Positions 10,913 to 18,202 of a stretch of DNA of 23,389 nt are shown here, piece after piece. Source of the DNA: Candidatus Falkowiibacteriota bacterium (lineage in GTDB: Archaea > Iainarchaeota > Iainarchaeia > Iainarchaeales > GCA-2688035); assembly GCA_017610485.1 (NCBI GenBank), contig JAFCBY010000003.1:1-23389 (forward strand), given 5' to 3'. The notes under the pieces are model-generated. The model made no database searches. It was not told where the DNA came from and saw nothing but the letters and a program-made list of their open reading frames with translations. Within the stretch, counting starts at the first letter, position 1, and each line of letters starts with the position of its first letter. The position numbers and the translations under genes were made by a program.

Positions 10913-11506
10913 ATGAAAGAGGCAAAGATAACCTATTTTGAGGAGCCTGGGGAGAAGAATACAGACCAGGCTTTGGATGCCGCCCTGGAAAGGATTGGGG
11001 AGAAAGACGTGAAGCACGTTGTTGTTTCAACCCATAGGGGCTCAACTGTTTTGAAGGCAGCTGAAAAATTCAAGGGACTGGGCCTGAACATTGTTGCGGT
11101 TACCGTGCCGGCCTCCACAAAGCCAGCGGTTTTGGAAAAGTGGAATGAAAACCTGCCAAAGATGGAGAAGCTTGGCATTAAAACACACAGAGGTACTTCC
11201 TCGCTTTCGGGAACAGAAAAGAGTATTGGGCTAAGGTGGGGCGGCGTTGGCCCAACAATGCTGGTAGCAGACACTCTGAGAACACTTGGAGAGGGCACAA
11301 AGGTCTGCGTGGAAATATTGCTTATGGCGACGGACGCAGGGCTTGTTCCGGCAGGCGAGAATGTAATGGTCATTGCAGGCACCTCAAGGGGAGCAGACAC
11401 CTGCCTTATTCTGAAATCTGTTTTCAGCAACAAATTTTTCGAGCTGGCGATAAGGGAAATTGTTTGCAAGCCCTACACAGACGGCGTAAAGCACGAAGCA
11501 AGATAG
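10913..11506 (+). CDS. pyruvate-kinase C-terminal-like protein (COG1751 type)
   Basis: 197 residues: MKEAKITYFEEPGEKNTDQA, 'HVVVSTHRGSTVLKAAEKFK', 'NIVAVTVPAS', 'GGVGPTMLVADTLRTLGEGT', 'CVEILLMATDAGLVPAGENV', 'MVIAGTSRGADTCLIL'. This is the stand-alone domain seen in many archaea and related to the allosteric C-terminal domain of pyruvate kinase; its activity is not established. The ATG at 10913 is 25 nt downstream of TATTAAATA (10884-10892), a leaderless layout, so it is preferred over the TTG at 10904. Confidence 0.72.
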   Translation: MKEAKITYFEEPGEKNTDQALDAALERIGEKDVKHVVVSTHRGSTVLKAAEKFKGLGLNIVAVTVPASTKPAVLEKWNENLPKMEKLGIKTHRGTSSLSGTEKSIGLRWGGVGPTMLVADTLRTLGEGTKVCVEILLMATDAGLVPAGENVMVIAGTSRGADTCLILKSVFSNKFFELAIREIVCKPYTDGVKHEAR

Positions 11507-11560
11507 CTGTTTGGGGCAATAAAAGAAGTTTTATTAACCACTTTCTGCTTATTTTGTTGT

Positions 11561-13027
11561 ATGCTTATAAGGCTTGGAAAATCCGATTTGAAAGTTGTTC
11601 TCAAGGACGTGGGCATTATCCTCGAGTACAGTGCCCTGACCTTTATTGCGCCAATTGTCATTGGCCTGATTTACAGCGAGAGCCTGTTTGTTCTCGGCAT
11701 TTACGCCTTTTGCGGGGTTTTTACCTTCCTGCTTGGCCTGGCAATAAAGAGCGCCTTTGAAGGGGAAGAGTACACAACCCTAAAGCACGCCTTTTTGACA
11801 GCGGCGATTTTGTGGCTTGTGTACTGTGGCGTTGCAGCCCTGCCCTTCACCCTGATCCAGAATATGCCATTCCTGGACAGCTTTTTTGAGGCAATGTCTG
11901 CCCTGACCACAACAGGCCTGACAATGATGAAGCCAGTCATAGACCATGCGCCCAAAAGCCTGATTTTTTGGAGAAGCCTTTTGAGCTGGATTGGAGGGGT
12001 AGGCATTGTGGTTCTGGCAATGGCCGGGGTTCTGACAACCTACAGCAAGGCAAGCAAGCTTATTGTGGCAGAGGGCAGGGATGAAAGGCTCAAACCCAAT
12101 TTGAAGAACAGCATTCGCTACATTTGGAACATTTACATTGGCCTGACCTTTTTGGGGATCGTGCTCTTGTTTCTTTCGGGCATGACGGTCTTTGAGGCAG
12201 TCAACTACAGCATGAGCGCAATCAGCACAACGGGAATGGACATAACAAGCACTGGCCTTGTTGGCATGCACAATTTTGCCGTGGACATAAGCCTCATTGT
12301 CATAATGCTCTTTGGCGCAGTATCGTTTTCAGCGCACTACATGGTCATGAAAAAGCGCGACTGGCGCCTGTTCCTGCACGACGCCGAGTTCCGCGTTCTC
12401 ATGATTCTAGCCCTTGCATCAAGCCTGATAATCCTGCCAAAAATGGTCCTGTTCTACGGAAGCAACATAATCGGGGTTGAGCAGGCGTTCTTTCACACGA
12501 TTTCGGCCCTGACCTGCGGGGGCTTTGCCCTGGCATCGATAACCGACATTGCCGCATGGGAGGACTATGTAAAGCTTGTGCTGATAGCAGTAATGTTCAT
12601 CGGGGGAAGCGCCGGAAGCACTGCCGGCGGAATAAAGATTTCGCGCTTTATAATATTCTGCAAGTCTGTCTACTGGCGCATTAAGGAATCTGTCCTGCCG
12701 GCAAAGAGCTTTTTCAGCAAGAAGTTTGAGGGCCAGGAGCTTGGGCCAAGGGCGGTAAGAGAGGTAAACCAGTTCATTTTGCTTTACGCGGTTTTCATTC
12801 TCATTGGAACCCTGGTCTTGACACTTGCAGGAAACGATTTGGGAAACAGCCTGTTCGAGGTTGTCTCAGCGCAGAGCAATGCAGGCATCTCGGCCGGAAT
12901 CACCGAGGTCGGAATGCCAATCTCGGTTGAAATAATGCTCATCCTCAACATGTGGATTGGAAGACTTGAAATAATCCCCATTCTTGCAATGGTCGGGTTT
13001 GCCCTAAGCTACAGGGGAAAGAGATGA
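11561..13027 (+). CDS. trkH: TrkH-family potassium uptake channel subunit
   Basis: 488 residues with about ten to twelve membrane segments. Four pore-loop filters can be seen: 'AMSALTTTGLTMM' (about 112-124), 'SMSAISTTGMDITS', 'TISALTCGGFALAS' and 'VVSAQSNAGISAGI'; each holds the Gly that replaces GYG in Trk/Ktr pores. 'FIGGSAGSTAGGIKISR' is the conserved loop with basic residues that interacts with the gating ring. It forms the K+ path and needs the cytosolic TrkA, encoded 510 nt downstream. The TATA-like TTTTATTAA is about 28 nt before ATG 11561. The stop overlaps the following pseudogene's ATG (ATGA). Confidence 0.93.
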   Translation: MLIRLGKSDLKVVLKDVGIILEYSALTFIAPIVIGLIYSESLFVLGIYAFCGVFTFLLGLAIKSAFEGEEYTTLKHAFLTAAILWLVYCGVAALPFTLIQNMPFLDSFFEAMSALTTTGLTMMKPVIDHAPKSLIFWRSLLSWIGGVGIVVLAMAGVLTTYSKASKLIVAEGRDERLKPNLKNSIRYIWNIYIGLTFLGIVLLFLSGMTVFEAVNYSMSAISTTGMDITSTGLVGMHNFAVDISLIVIMLFGAVSFSAHYMVMKKRDWRLFLHDAEFRVLMILALASSLIILPKMVLFYGSNIIGVEQAFFHTISALTCGGFALASITDIAAWEDYVKLVLIAVMFIGGSAGSTAGGIKISRFIIFCKSVYWRIKESVLPAKSFFSKKFEGQELGPRAVREVNQFILLYAVFILIGTLVLTLAGNDLGNSLFEVVSAQSNAGISAGITEVGMPISVEIMLILNMWIGRLEIIPILAMVGFALSYRGKR

Positions 13028-13500
13028 AGAAAGCTGTGCAAACAGGGAGAAATCTCGGAAGAAGGTTTCTGAAAGGAATTGGAAGAGGTCTTGCTGCCGC
13101 CAGAAGAAGGGCCAGGAATAGAATAAGAAGAAAGGTTCCAACAGTTGTCTTTGTTTGCGAGCAGGGCTCTGCCCCCAAATATTACCATGTAAAGGGCTTT
13201 AATGCTTTTTTGGAGCGGTATAGGTTGTCAAAAAAAGGTTCGGGTTGAGTGGGCAGGCATAAAAAAAGCCTGAAATGCACGAACAGATTAAGAACGCAGA
13301 CTTGGTTGTATCATTTCTCTTCACGGACACCTTGGTTAAAGGCCAAATAAAAAAGGCGGAAAAGGTAGCCATAGAAGGAATGGTTCCAAGCGAAAAAAAG
13401 GCAGGCTCTGCTTTGCTCTAGCAAAGAAAGCGTTGATTTGCTAAAAACCTTTGATGCAATTATGAGGAAGCTTGGAATTGAGCCAAAAAAGAAAGCTTAA
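13024..13500 (+). pseudogene. frameshifted gene between trkH and trkA
   Basis: Four segments in changing frames read as one protein: 13024 to about 13230 (MKKAVQTGRNLGRRF... 'TVVFVCEQGSAPKYYHVKGF' ...ERYRLSKK); about 13238-13267 (VRVEWAGIKK); 13275 to about 13413 (MHEQIKNADLVVSFLFTDTL ... SEKKAGSAL); and about 13414-13500 (CSSKESVDLLKTFDAIMRKL...). Two switches fall at runs of seven A (13230-13236 and 13261-13267), the third near 13414. 'VVFVCEQGSAP' resembles the P-loop start of small phosphatase/PTS-IIB-like folds, weakly. The start overlaps the trkH stop. Either a true pseudogene, sequence error at homopolymers, or slippage; the first two are likeliest. Confidence 0.65.
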
Positions 13501-13536
13501 AAAGGAAAAGAGGGTAATCTCTTAAGGTGAAAAAGA

Positions 13537-14190
13537 ATGTACATTATCATAATTGGAGCAGGAGGGCTTGGATTCTACCTTGCGCAACTTTTGCTTGAGG
13601 AAGAGCATGATGCAGTAGTTGTTGACAAGGATGCTGCAAGGTGCGAGAAGATAAGCCAAAAGCTTGACATTGTGGCAACGCAGGGAGACGGAACAGAAAC
13701 CTCTGTTTTGGAAAAGGTTGGCGTTAAGGAGGCTGACGCAGTTGTTGCCCTGACAGGCCAGGACGAAACCAACATGGTTATCAGCCTGCTTGCAAAAGAG
13801 CTTGGGGCAAAAACCGTTGCTGCAAGGATTTCAAGGGTTGAGTATGACGAAACTGTTTTGAAGAAGCTGGGGATTGACATTGTAATCCACCCAGAGGCTG
13901 CGGCAGCAGGCTACATTGAGGAGCTGATCACAAAGCCAGAAGTTTTGGATCTTGCGTTTATTTCAAGGGGCCAGGCAGAAATAATGGAAATGCAGGTAAA
14001 GAAGAACAGCAAGATTGCAGGCAAGAGAATAAAGGACATTGAGCAGGTTCCCGGCTCGTCAATAGTGGCGCTCTACGAGGGAAAAAACCTTATAATTCCA
14101 AAGCAAACAGACTCAATAAAGGTCGGACAAAAGATTCTGATTCTTGCAAAAAGGGATGTTGCAGACAAGGTCAGGAAAACCGTGCAGTGA
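13537..14190 (+). CDS. trkA: TrkA potassium uptake regulatory protein
   Basis: 217 residues. The N-terminal Rossmann RCK domain has MYIIIIGAGGLGFYLAQLL (GxGxxG at 7-12), the acidic end of strand 2 (VVVDKD) and 'VATQGDGTETSVLEKVGV', 'ADAVVALTGQDETNM', standard for NAD(H)/nucleotide-binding TrkA_N. The C-terminal RCK_C domain (about 135-217) includes 'EIMEMQVKKNSKIAGKRIKD' and 'DSIKVGQKILILAKRD'. It binds the cytosolic face of TrkH and gates it by nucleotide. AAGGTGAAAAAG is the ribosome binding site. It is the natural partner of the upstream trkH. Confidence 0.92.
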   Translation: MYIIIIGAGGLGFYLAQLLLEEEHDAVVVDKDAARCEKISQKLDIVATQGDGTETSVLEKVGVKEADAVVALTGQDETNMVISLLAKELGAKTVAARISRVEYDETVLKKLGIDIVIHPEAAAAGYIEELITKPEVLDLAFISRGQAEIMEMQVKKNSKIAGKRIKDIEQVPGSSIVALYEGKNLIIPKQTDSIKVGQKILILAKRDVADKVRKTVQ

Positions 14191-14210
14191 GACTCTGCCA
14201 ATGTTTAAGC

Positions 14211-14462
14211 CTACTTTCCCTTTGGATGCTGGTAGACGCCTGGAATGCTTCCCTTGGTTGCAATCTGGTGTGCCCTGACAGCGCCAACATAGGGTTCTAT
14301 TTCCCTCAGGTCACTGTAGCGTGGCCTCACCGACTGTTGGGCAATCTCAATCTTTGCGTCCACGGCAGGTCTTCCAGTCCTCCAGACAGCAGGCGCAAGG
14401 CTGACCGCCCGGTTCCCGGACAAGGCTGCTGCAAGCCATTTGAAAACTGATTTTCTTCTCAT
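14211..14462 (-). CDS. small hypothetical protein, second gene of a pair
   Basis: 83 residues starting MRRKSVFKWLAAALSGNRAV and ending GSIPGVYQHPKGK. Its ATG overlaps the stop of the upstream minus gene (ATGA, 14459-14462), so the two are coupled. The N-terminus is basic then hydrophobic but too short for a clear membrane anchor. A plus-strand ORF covers the same bases but lacks an RBS. Convergent with trkA, 20 nt apart. I do not recognise the family. Confidence 0.6.
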   Translation of the reverse strand: MRRKSVFKWLAAALSGNRAVSLAPAVWRTGRPAVDAKIEIAQQSVRPRYSDLREIEPYVGAVRAHQIATKGSIPGVYQHPKGK

Positions 14463-14878
14463 CCTGTTTTCCTCCTTCTAGTTGGCTCATAGCCATATTT
14501 TCTTTGTTGTTGTGCAATTTCCCTTGCACCCCTTGCCTTTGCACCAGGGGCAAGAAACCCTTCTCTGAGCTTCCTTCTTTCATGCCCCTCATGCCTTCTT
14601 CCACGGTATGCAAAGTTCAAAACCCATTCAATTATTGGGCCAATGCCCCAAACTCCAAACCAGCTTTTGCTCTGCTGCCGCTGGCGTTGCACATGCAAGC
14701 CACCCATGTTTTTGGCTCCTGCCCGTGCTGCCTTCATTTGCTGCAGCATCCTTCTTTGCGCTAGTCCTCGCTCAACCTCCAAGCGGCCTCTTTGAGACAA
14801 TTTAGGTGCCTGGCCAGGCATTCCACGCCTTTGAACGGCAACCTTCCTTTTCGGCGTCATTATTCTCCTTGGCGGCAT
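14459..14878 (-). CDS. very basic Arg/Gln-rich hypothetical protein
   Basis: 139 residues, extremely rich in Arg, Gln, Gly and Lys (MPPRRIMTPKRKVAVQRRGM at the start), with one hydrophobic stretch 'SWFGVWGIGPIIEWVLNFAY' in the middle (about 71-90) that could be membrane-active or a core helix. The composition suggests binding to nucleic acid or acidic surfaces. GAGG is about 10 nt before the ATG. It follows the RelA/SpoT homologue by 37 nt on the same strand and precedes a coupled small gene, so the three may form an operon. Family unknown. Confidence 0.6.
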   Translation of the reverse strand: MPPRRIMTPKRKVAVQRRGMPGQAPKLSQRGRLEVERGLAQRRMLQQMKAARAGAKNMGGLHVQRQRQQSKSWFGVWGIGPIIEWVLNFAYRGRRHEGHERRKLREGFLAPGAKARGAREIAQQQRKYGYEPTRRRKTG

Positions 14879-14915
14879 TTTTTAGTCCTCAAATAAATTG
14901 CGCTTTTTGAATTAT

Positions 14916-16379
14916 TTAATGCTTTGCATGGCCACATTTTTTGGATTTCAGGAACTGCCTTATGGCCGCCTTGGAAACGAAGTTGTTGGCCTTCTTCAGC
15001 CAGGCTCTTTTGACCCCGGGAGTCTTGCTGAAGAACAATTCTACGACCTGGCCTGAGTCAAGCCTTTTGTCAAAGGAAACCTTTTTGCCGTTGACCTTGA
15101 CCCTGAACAAGTGCAGGGCCCAGTTCTTTTCCGAGGCAAAGGCAAAGTCCAGGCCGGTGCTTCCCTTGGGCATTTCCACAAGCTTTCCCTTGCAAGTAAA
15201 GACATAAATTGGCTCGGTCAAAAAGTCAAGCTTCAAAACCTTTATGAATCCCTTTTTTGGAGCACTGTTGCCGAGCAGGAAGCCGAGCTTTGAAAGGCTT
15301 TGCTGCATGTGCTTTGACATCTTTCTGCCGGAAATTGCAGTGTAGGCAATTGCGCCCCTTCTGTTGATTGCATCCATTTCCCTGGTTGCAATCCTTATCT
15401 TCACGGGCTTTTTCTTTGGCCCAAAGACAGTGGTTTGCAGAACGCGGTAAAGGCTTGGCTTTGGAGCTGCAATAAAGTCCTTTACCTTGTTTGGCAGGGG
15501 AGGAAAAATGCTGTGGATTGCGCCAAGGGCCTTGTAGCAGGCCGGCCTGTCGGAAACCAGTACGTTTAGGATTACAGTGTCATTCATTTCGTCCAAAATC
15601 TTTCCGGTATTCTCCATCTTTGTAAAAATGCTGTAGACGCTCCTGCGCTGCTTGTACATGTCCGCTTTGGGGTGCTTTTTCTTCAGGATGGCAATTGCCA
15701 GATTTACCTCGCGATCCTTTTCCACCCTCAAGGGTTTTAGCTGGCGCTCAAGGCTCTCAAAGGTTTCAGGGTGGGCATGGGAAAAAGCAAGGTCCTCCAA
15801 TTCTACTGCAAGGGACCTAATGCCAACCTTGTGGGCAAGCGGAACATAAATCAGAAGGGTTTCCGAGGCAATCCTCTTCTGGGCCTTTTCAGGCAAGTGG
15901 TACAGGGTGCGCAAATTGTGGAGCTTGTCGGCAAGCTTGATCAGGATAACGCGGGGATCCCTAGTTGTTGCCAAAAGCAGGTTCTGCAAATTTTTCAAAT
16001 TATGCTGTTTCCTTGACTCAGATGCAAGCAAGTCAAGTTTGGTAACGCCCTCAACAAGGGAGGCAACCTCCTTTCCAAACATCTTTTTTAGCGTGGCAGA
16101 GCTTGTGTCAGTGTCCTCAAGGACATCGTGCAGCAGGCCTGCCGAAACAATGGTGCTTCCAAGGCCGAAATTTGCAAGAGTTACGGCTGTTTCCAAAGGA
16201 TGGCAAAAGTAGACCTCGCCGCTTTTCCTGAACTGGCCCTTATGAGCCTCCCTTGAGAAAAAGAATGCCTTTTCAATCAGTTTCCTGTTGGCCTTGCCGT
16301 AATTCTTTTCAACTATGCGTACAAGCCTGTTAACAGACTTCTTTGAAAACTTGCCGGTCTTGCAAAATGACTCATGCAT
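14916..16379 (-). CDS. RelA/SpoT homologue, probably hydrolase-only
   Basis: 487 residues with the RSH order: HD hydrolase (about 30-185), synthetase-like (about 240-350) and TGS (about 388-450). The Mn2+-dependent ppGpp hydrolase site is intact: FCHP (H60), LLHDVLEDTD (H84, D85, E88, D89) and KLADKLHNLRT (D151, N155). The synthetase part is recognisable (KVKDFIAAPKPSLYRVLQTT) but altered: the usual GYQSLHTTV reads LYRVLQTTV, and the segment normally E-x-Q-I-R-T reads KIRIATREMD, losing the catalytic Glu. There is no ACT/CTD. A TATA-like TTAAATAC lies about 28 nt before the ATG. Full-length RSH proteins are rare in archaea, so transfer from bacteria is plausible. Confidence 0.88.
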   Translation of the reverse strand: MHESFCKTGKFSKKSVNRLVRIVEKNYGKANRKLIEKAFFFSREAHKGQFRKSGEVYFCHPLETAVTLANFGLGSTIVSAGLLHDVLEDTDTSSATLKKMFGKEVASLVEGVTKLDLLASESRKQHNLKNLQNLLLATTRDPRVILIKLADKLHNLRTLYHLPEKAQKRIASETLLIYVPLAHKVGIRSLAVELEDLAFSHAHPETFESLERQLKPLRVEKDREVNLAIAILKKKHPKADMYKQRRSVYSIFTKMENTGKILDEMNDTVILNVLVSDRPACYKALGAIHSIFPPLPNKVKDFIAAPKPSLYRVLQTTVFGPKKKPVKIRIATREMDAINRRGAIAYTAISGRKMSKHMQQSLSKLGFLLGNSAPKKGFIKVLKLDFLTEPIYVFTCKGKLVEMPKGSTGLDFAFASEKNWALHLFRVKVNGKKVSFDKRLDSGQVVELFFSKTPGVKRAWLKKANNFVSKAAIRQFLKSKKCGHAKH

Positions 16380-16517
16380 TAAATATATGCCTCAAAGGAA
16401 GTATTTAAGGGTAATCCCGGAAAATGGGAAAGATTGGGCAAAATAGGGTTTTTTTGGGGGAAGCTATACCAAAACATTTAAGTTAAATTCAGGAGTGAGT
16501 ATAATGAGGAGATTAGA

Positions 16518-16799
16518 ATGGAATGTGAAAAAGAAATGGCAATTCCGGTGCCAGTGGTCATAAGCAGGGAAGGCAACTGGTTTGTAGCAGCTTGCCCTCT
16601 GCTGGACATAGCCAGCCAAGGCAAAGACGAAAAAGAAGCCAAAGAAAACATGGAAGACCTTATTGAAGAATTCTTCCAGGGCCCTGATACAAAAAAACCA
16701 GCGATAAGCACAATGATGTCCAGCTCTATTTCTGTAATAAACATGTCAGTAAAAGTAGGGGTTCACAGTGGCAAAGCTTCACCAGCTAAATTAAGATAA
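16518..16799 (+). CDS. HicB-like antitoxin (third hicBA locus), C-terminus altered
   Basis: 93 residues: MECEKEMAIPVPVVISREGN, then WFVAACPLLDIASQGKDEKE and 'AKENMEDLIEEFF', the HicB fold. GAGGAG lies 5-10 nt upstream of ATG 16518. The last 18 residues (MSVKVGVHSGKASPAKLR) look like the start of a HicA protein (compare M-x-x-P-x-x-SGK in the other HicAs), as though the hicB stop was lost and fused to hicA before a frameshift. Repression or neutralisation may still work. Confidence 0.7.
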   Translation: MECEKEMAIPVPVVISREGNWFVAACPLLDIASQGKDEKEAKENMEDLIEEFFQGPDTKKPAISTMMSSSISVINMSVKVGVHSGKASPAKLR

Positions 16800-16986
16800 G
16801 GTAATAAAAATTCTTCAAGCCAACGGCTTCAAACAGGCCAGAATTAGAAAGCACATCACTTTTAAGAAAACTTGTCCTGGCGGAGAGGTCTTGACCACCT
16901 GGGTTCCAAGACACCAAAAGGTTACCCTGTTTGTAATAACCTACATCATTAAGCAGACAGGAAAGCCAAGGGAAGAGTTCTACTGA
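16795..16986 (+). pseudogene. hicA remnant
   Basis: Frame reading DKVIKILQANGFKQARIRKH ... 'TWVPRHQKVTLFVITYIIKQ' ... GKPREEFY then TGA. It matches HicA order, but has no start codon, and its GSH position reads RKH, so the catalytic pattern is changed. Its N-terminal part is probably the tail of the preceding frame, one base out of phase. Not expected to make active toxin. Confidence 0.6.
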
Positions 16987-16991
16987 GACGC

Positions 16992-17021
16992 AAAAAAAGG
17001 GCAAAAACTAGTCAAAAAAAA
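16992..17021 (-). terminator. T-run terminators of the minus-strand gene
   Basis: On the minus strand two GCCC-T runs follow the stop of the 17044-17727 gene: eight T (17021-17014) then seven T (16998-16992). Oligo-T tracts are sufficient for archaeal termination; no strong hairpin is seen. Confidence 0.5.
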
Positions 17022-17043
17022 GGGCTTTTCTGGGCAAGCGTTT

Positions 17044-17727
17044 TCATGTTGGTTGAAGTGAGTCCTGATAAAATTTCAAATATCGCAAGAGCCTTTTTCT
17101 CTTTGGTTCAGGCATCCGCAGTTGCTCCAAATATTTTTTGAGAACAAGCGGACTGTTTATCTTTGGCTCAATAAAAATAGGCTTTTGCGGGTTTGCCAGG
17201 GAAACGTTTGTGGGGTTATCAATATTGGGAGCTAATCCCATAATGCGCATTCTTTGCGCAATAGGATCAATTGTTTGAAGATGCTTTTGCATGACTTTCT
17301 CACAGACCTGTGCTTTTGCGTTGCGCCAACGGTGCCCACTTGAATTACTGTTTGCAAGCAACTCTTGGTATTCCTTCAACTCCTCGTGAACCGGAACCGC
17401 ATCCATGTGGATTTCAATAAGGTTCATGCCGTTTGTCATATCTTCCCTGACCGCCCTAACTCTCACAGTGTTCTCAGGAAAAAGCTCATGGATTAATTTG
17501 GCTTCATAAAAATAGGTTTTGGCGGGGAATAGAATCCGCTCACAGATTTTTACTAGATTGCCTTTGTACAATAGAAACTTGGTGGGATAATTTGTCTCTT
17601 TCTTCCTGAAAACTTGAAAGTAGGTGCCTCTTGCAAACCACCTAGCCTTAGAAAACCAGTCACGCCATTTGTTTCTCTCTATTTCAAGAACCTGGCTTCT
17701 GCTTGGCTTGGCAGACTTCCTCTTCAT
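17044..17727 (-). CDS. hypothetical protein, possibly kinase-fold-like
   Basis: 227 residues with a basic N-terminus (MKRKSAKPSRSQVLEIERNK). 'FLLYKGNLVKICERILF' followed by 'AKLIHELFPENTVRVRAV' and 'GLAPNIDNPTNVSL...IFIEPKI' recall, in order, the nucleotide-binding strand Lys, helix-C Glu and catalytic/metal loop of degenerate protein-kinase-like folds. This is suggestive only; the HRD/DFG motifs are absent. The predicted promoter is a TATTTA-type box about 24 nt upstream of the ATG. Monocistronic, with T-run terminators downstream. Function unknown. Confidence 0.6.
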   Translation of the reverse strand: MKRKSAKPSRSQVLEIERNKWRDWFSKARWFARGTYFQVFRKKETNYPTKFLLYKGNLVKICERILFPAKTYFYEAKLIHELFPENTVRVRAVREDMTNGMNLIEIHMDAVPVHEELKEYQELLANSNSSGHRWRNAKAQVCEKVMQKHLQTIDPIAQRMRIMGLAPNIDNPTNVSLANPQKPIFIEPKINSPLVLKKYLEQLRMPEPKRKRLLRYLKFYQDSLQPT

Positions 17728-18063
17728 GTTATATTTAGCTGCATTTCAGGTAAATAAAAGTTCCTGCACAAGGGTTTGTTGCAGGAGGGCAGGGCAACCC
17801 TTTTTAAAGCTTTGTATACATAAATTTGTTTGGTAGCATGAAAAGTGATTTACTTCATCTTGAAGAAAACTAATTCTGAAGAATCACTTAGTTACCTGAA
17901 TACTTACAAATTTTTTCCAAATTCCTTGAATGCAAAAGAATTTAATTGTTTCAAGGCAAAAACTAATTCAGACGCAAGGCCGGAATTGTGGGAGAAGCGA
18001 AGCCGTGCCATCGAACGAAGTGAAGATGGCACTCTTGCTCAGCCCAGCCGGCTGCTCGGCTAT
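17728..18063 (+). other. intergenic region with hairpins before tRNA-His
   Basis: No convincing gene in these 336 nt. It holds the promoter of the minus gene at its left and a TTTAAAG...TATACATAAA stretch at 17801-17825 that could start the plus-strand transcript. Near tRNA-His there are two strong inverted repeats: GTGCCATC (18005-18012) with GATGGCAC (18025-18032), and the palindrome CAGCCGGCTG (18045-18054). A plus frame from GTG 17845 is open through the tRNA into hisS and is judged spurious. The hairpins may form a processed leader or a small RNA; unproven. Confidence 0.45.
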
Positions 18064-18136
18064 GGCTGCGATCGTCCAGTGGTTAGGATAGGGGCTTGTG
18101 GAGCCTCTGACCCGGGTTCGAATCCCGGTCGCGGCC
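18064..18136 (+). tRNA. tRNA-His (GTG)
   Basis: G-1 is encoded (18064). Acceptor GCTGCGA (18065-18071) pairs with TCGCGGC (18129-18135) with one G-U; discriminator C73 at 18136, the histidine identity element opposite G-1. D arm GTCC/GGAT, anticodon stem GGGGC/GCCTC, loop TT-GTG-GA, T arm CCGGG-TTCGAAT-CCCGG. No intron, CCA not encoded. Located 66 nt before hisS. Confidence 0.95.
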
Positions 18137-18202
18137 CTTTAAACCTTTTAGAAAAAGGTTTACGAAAAAGCGAAATTGCTTCGCAGTTTCAGGTGATTGA
18201 AA

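Noticed and set aside
14187..14450. Plus-strand ORF after trkA
   Set aside because: Antisense to a coupled minus gene pair with better starts; many Cys and no RBS.
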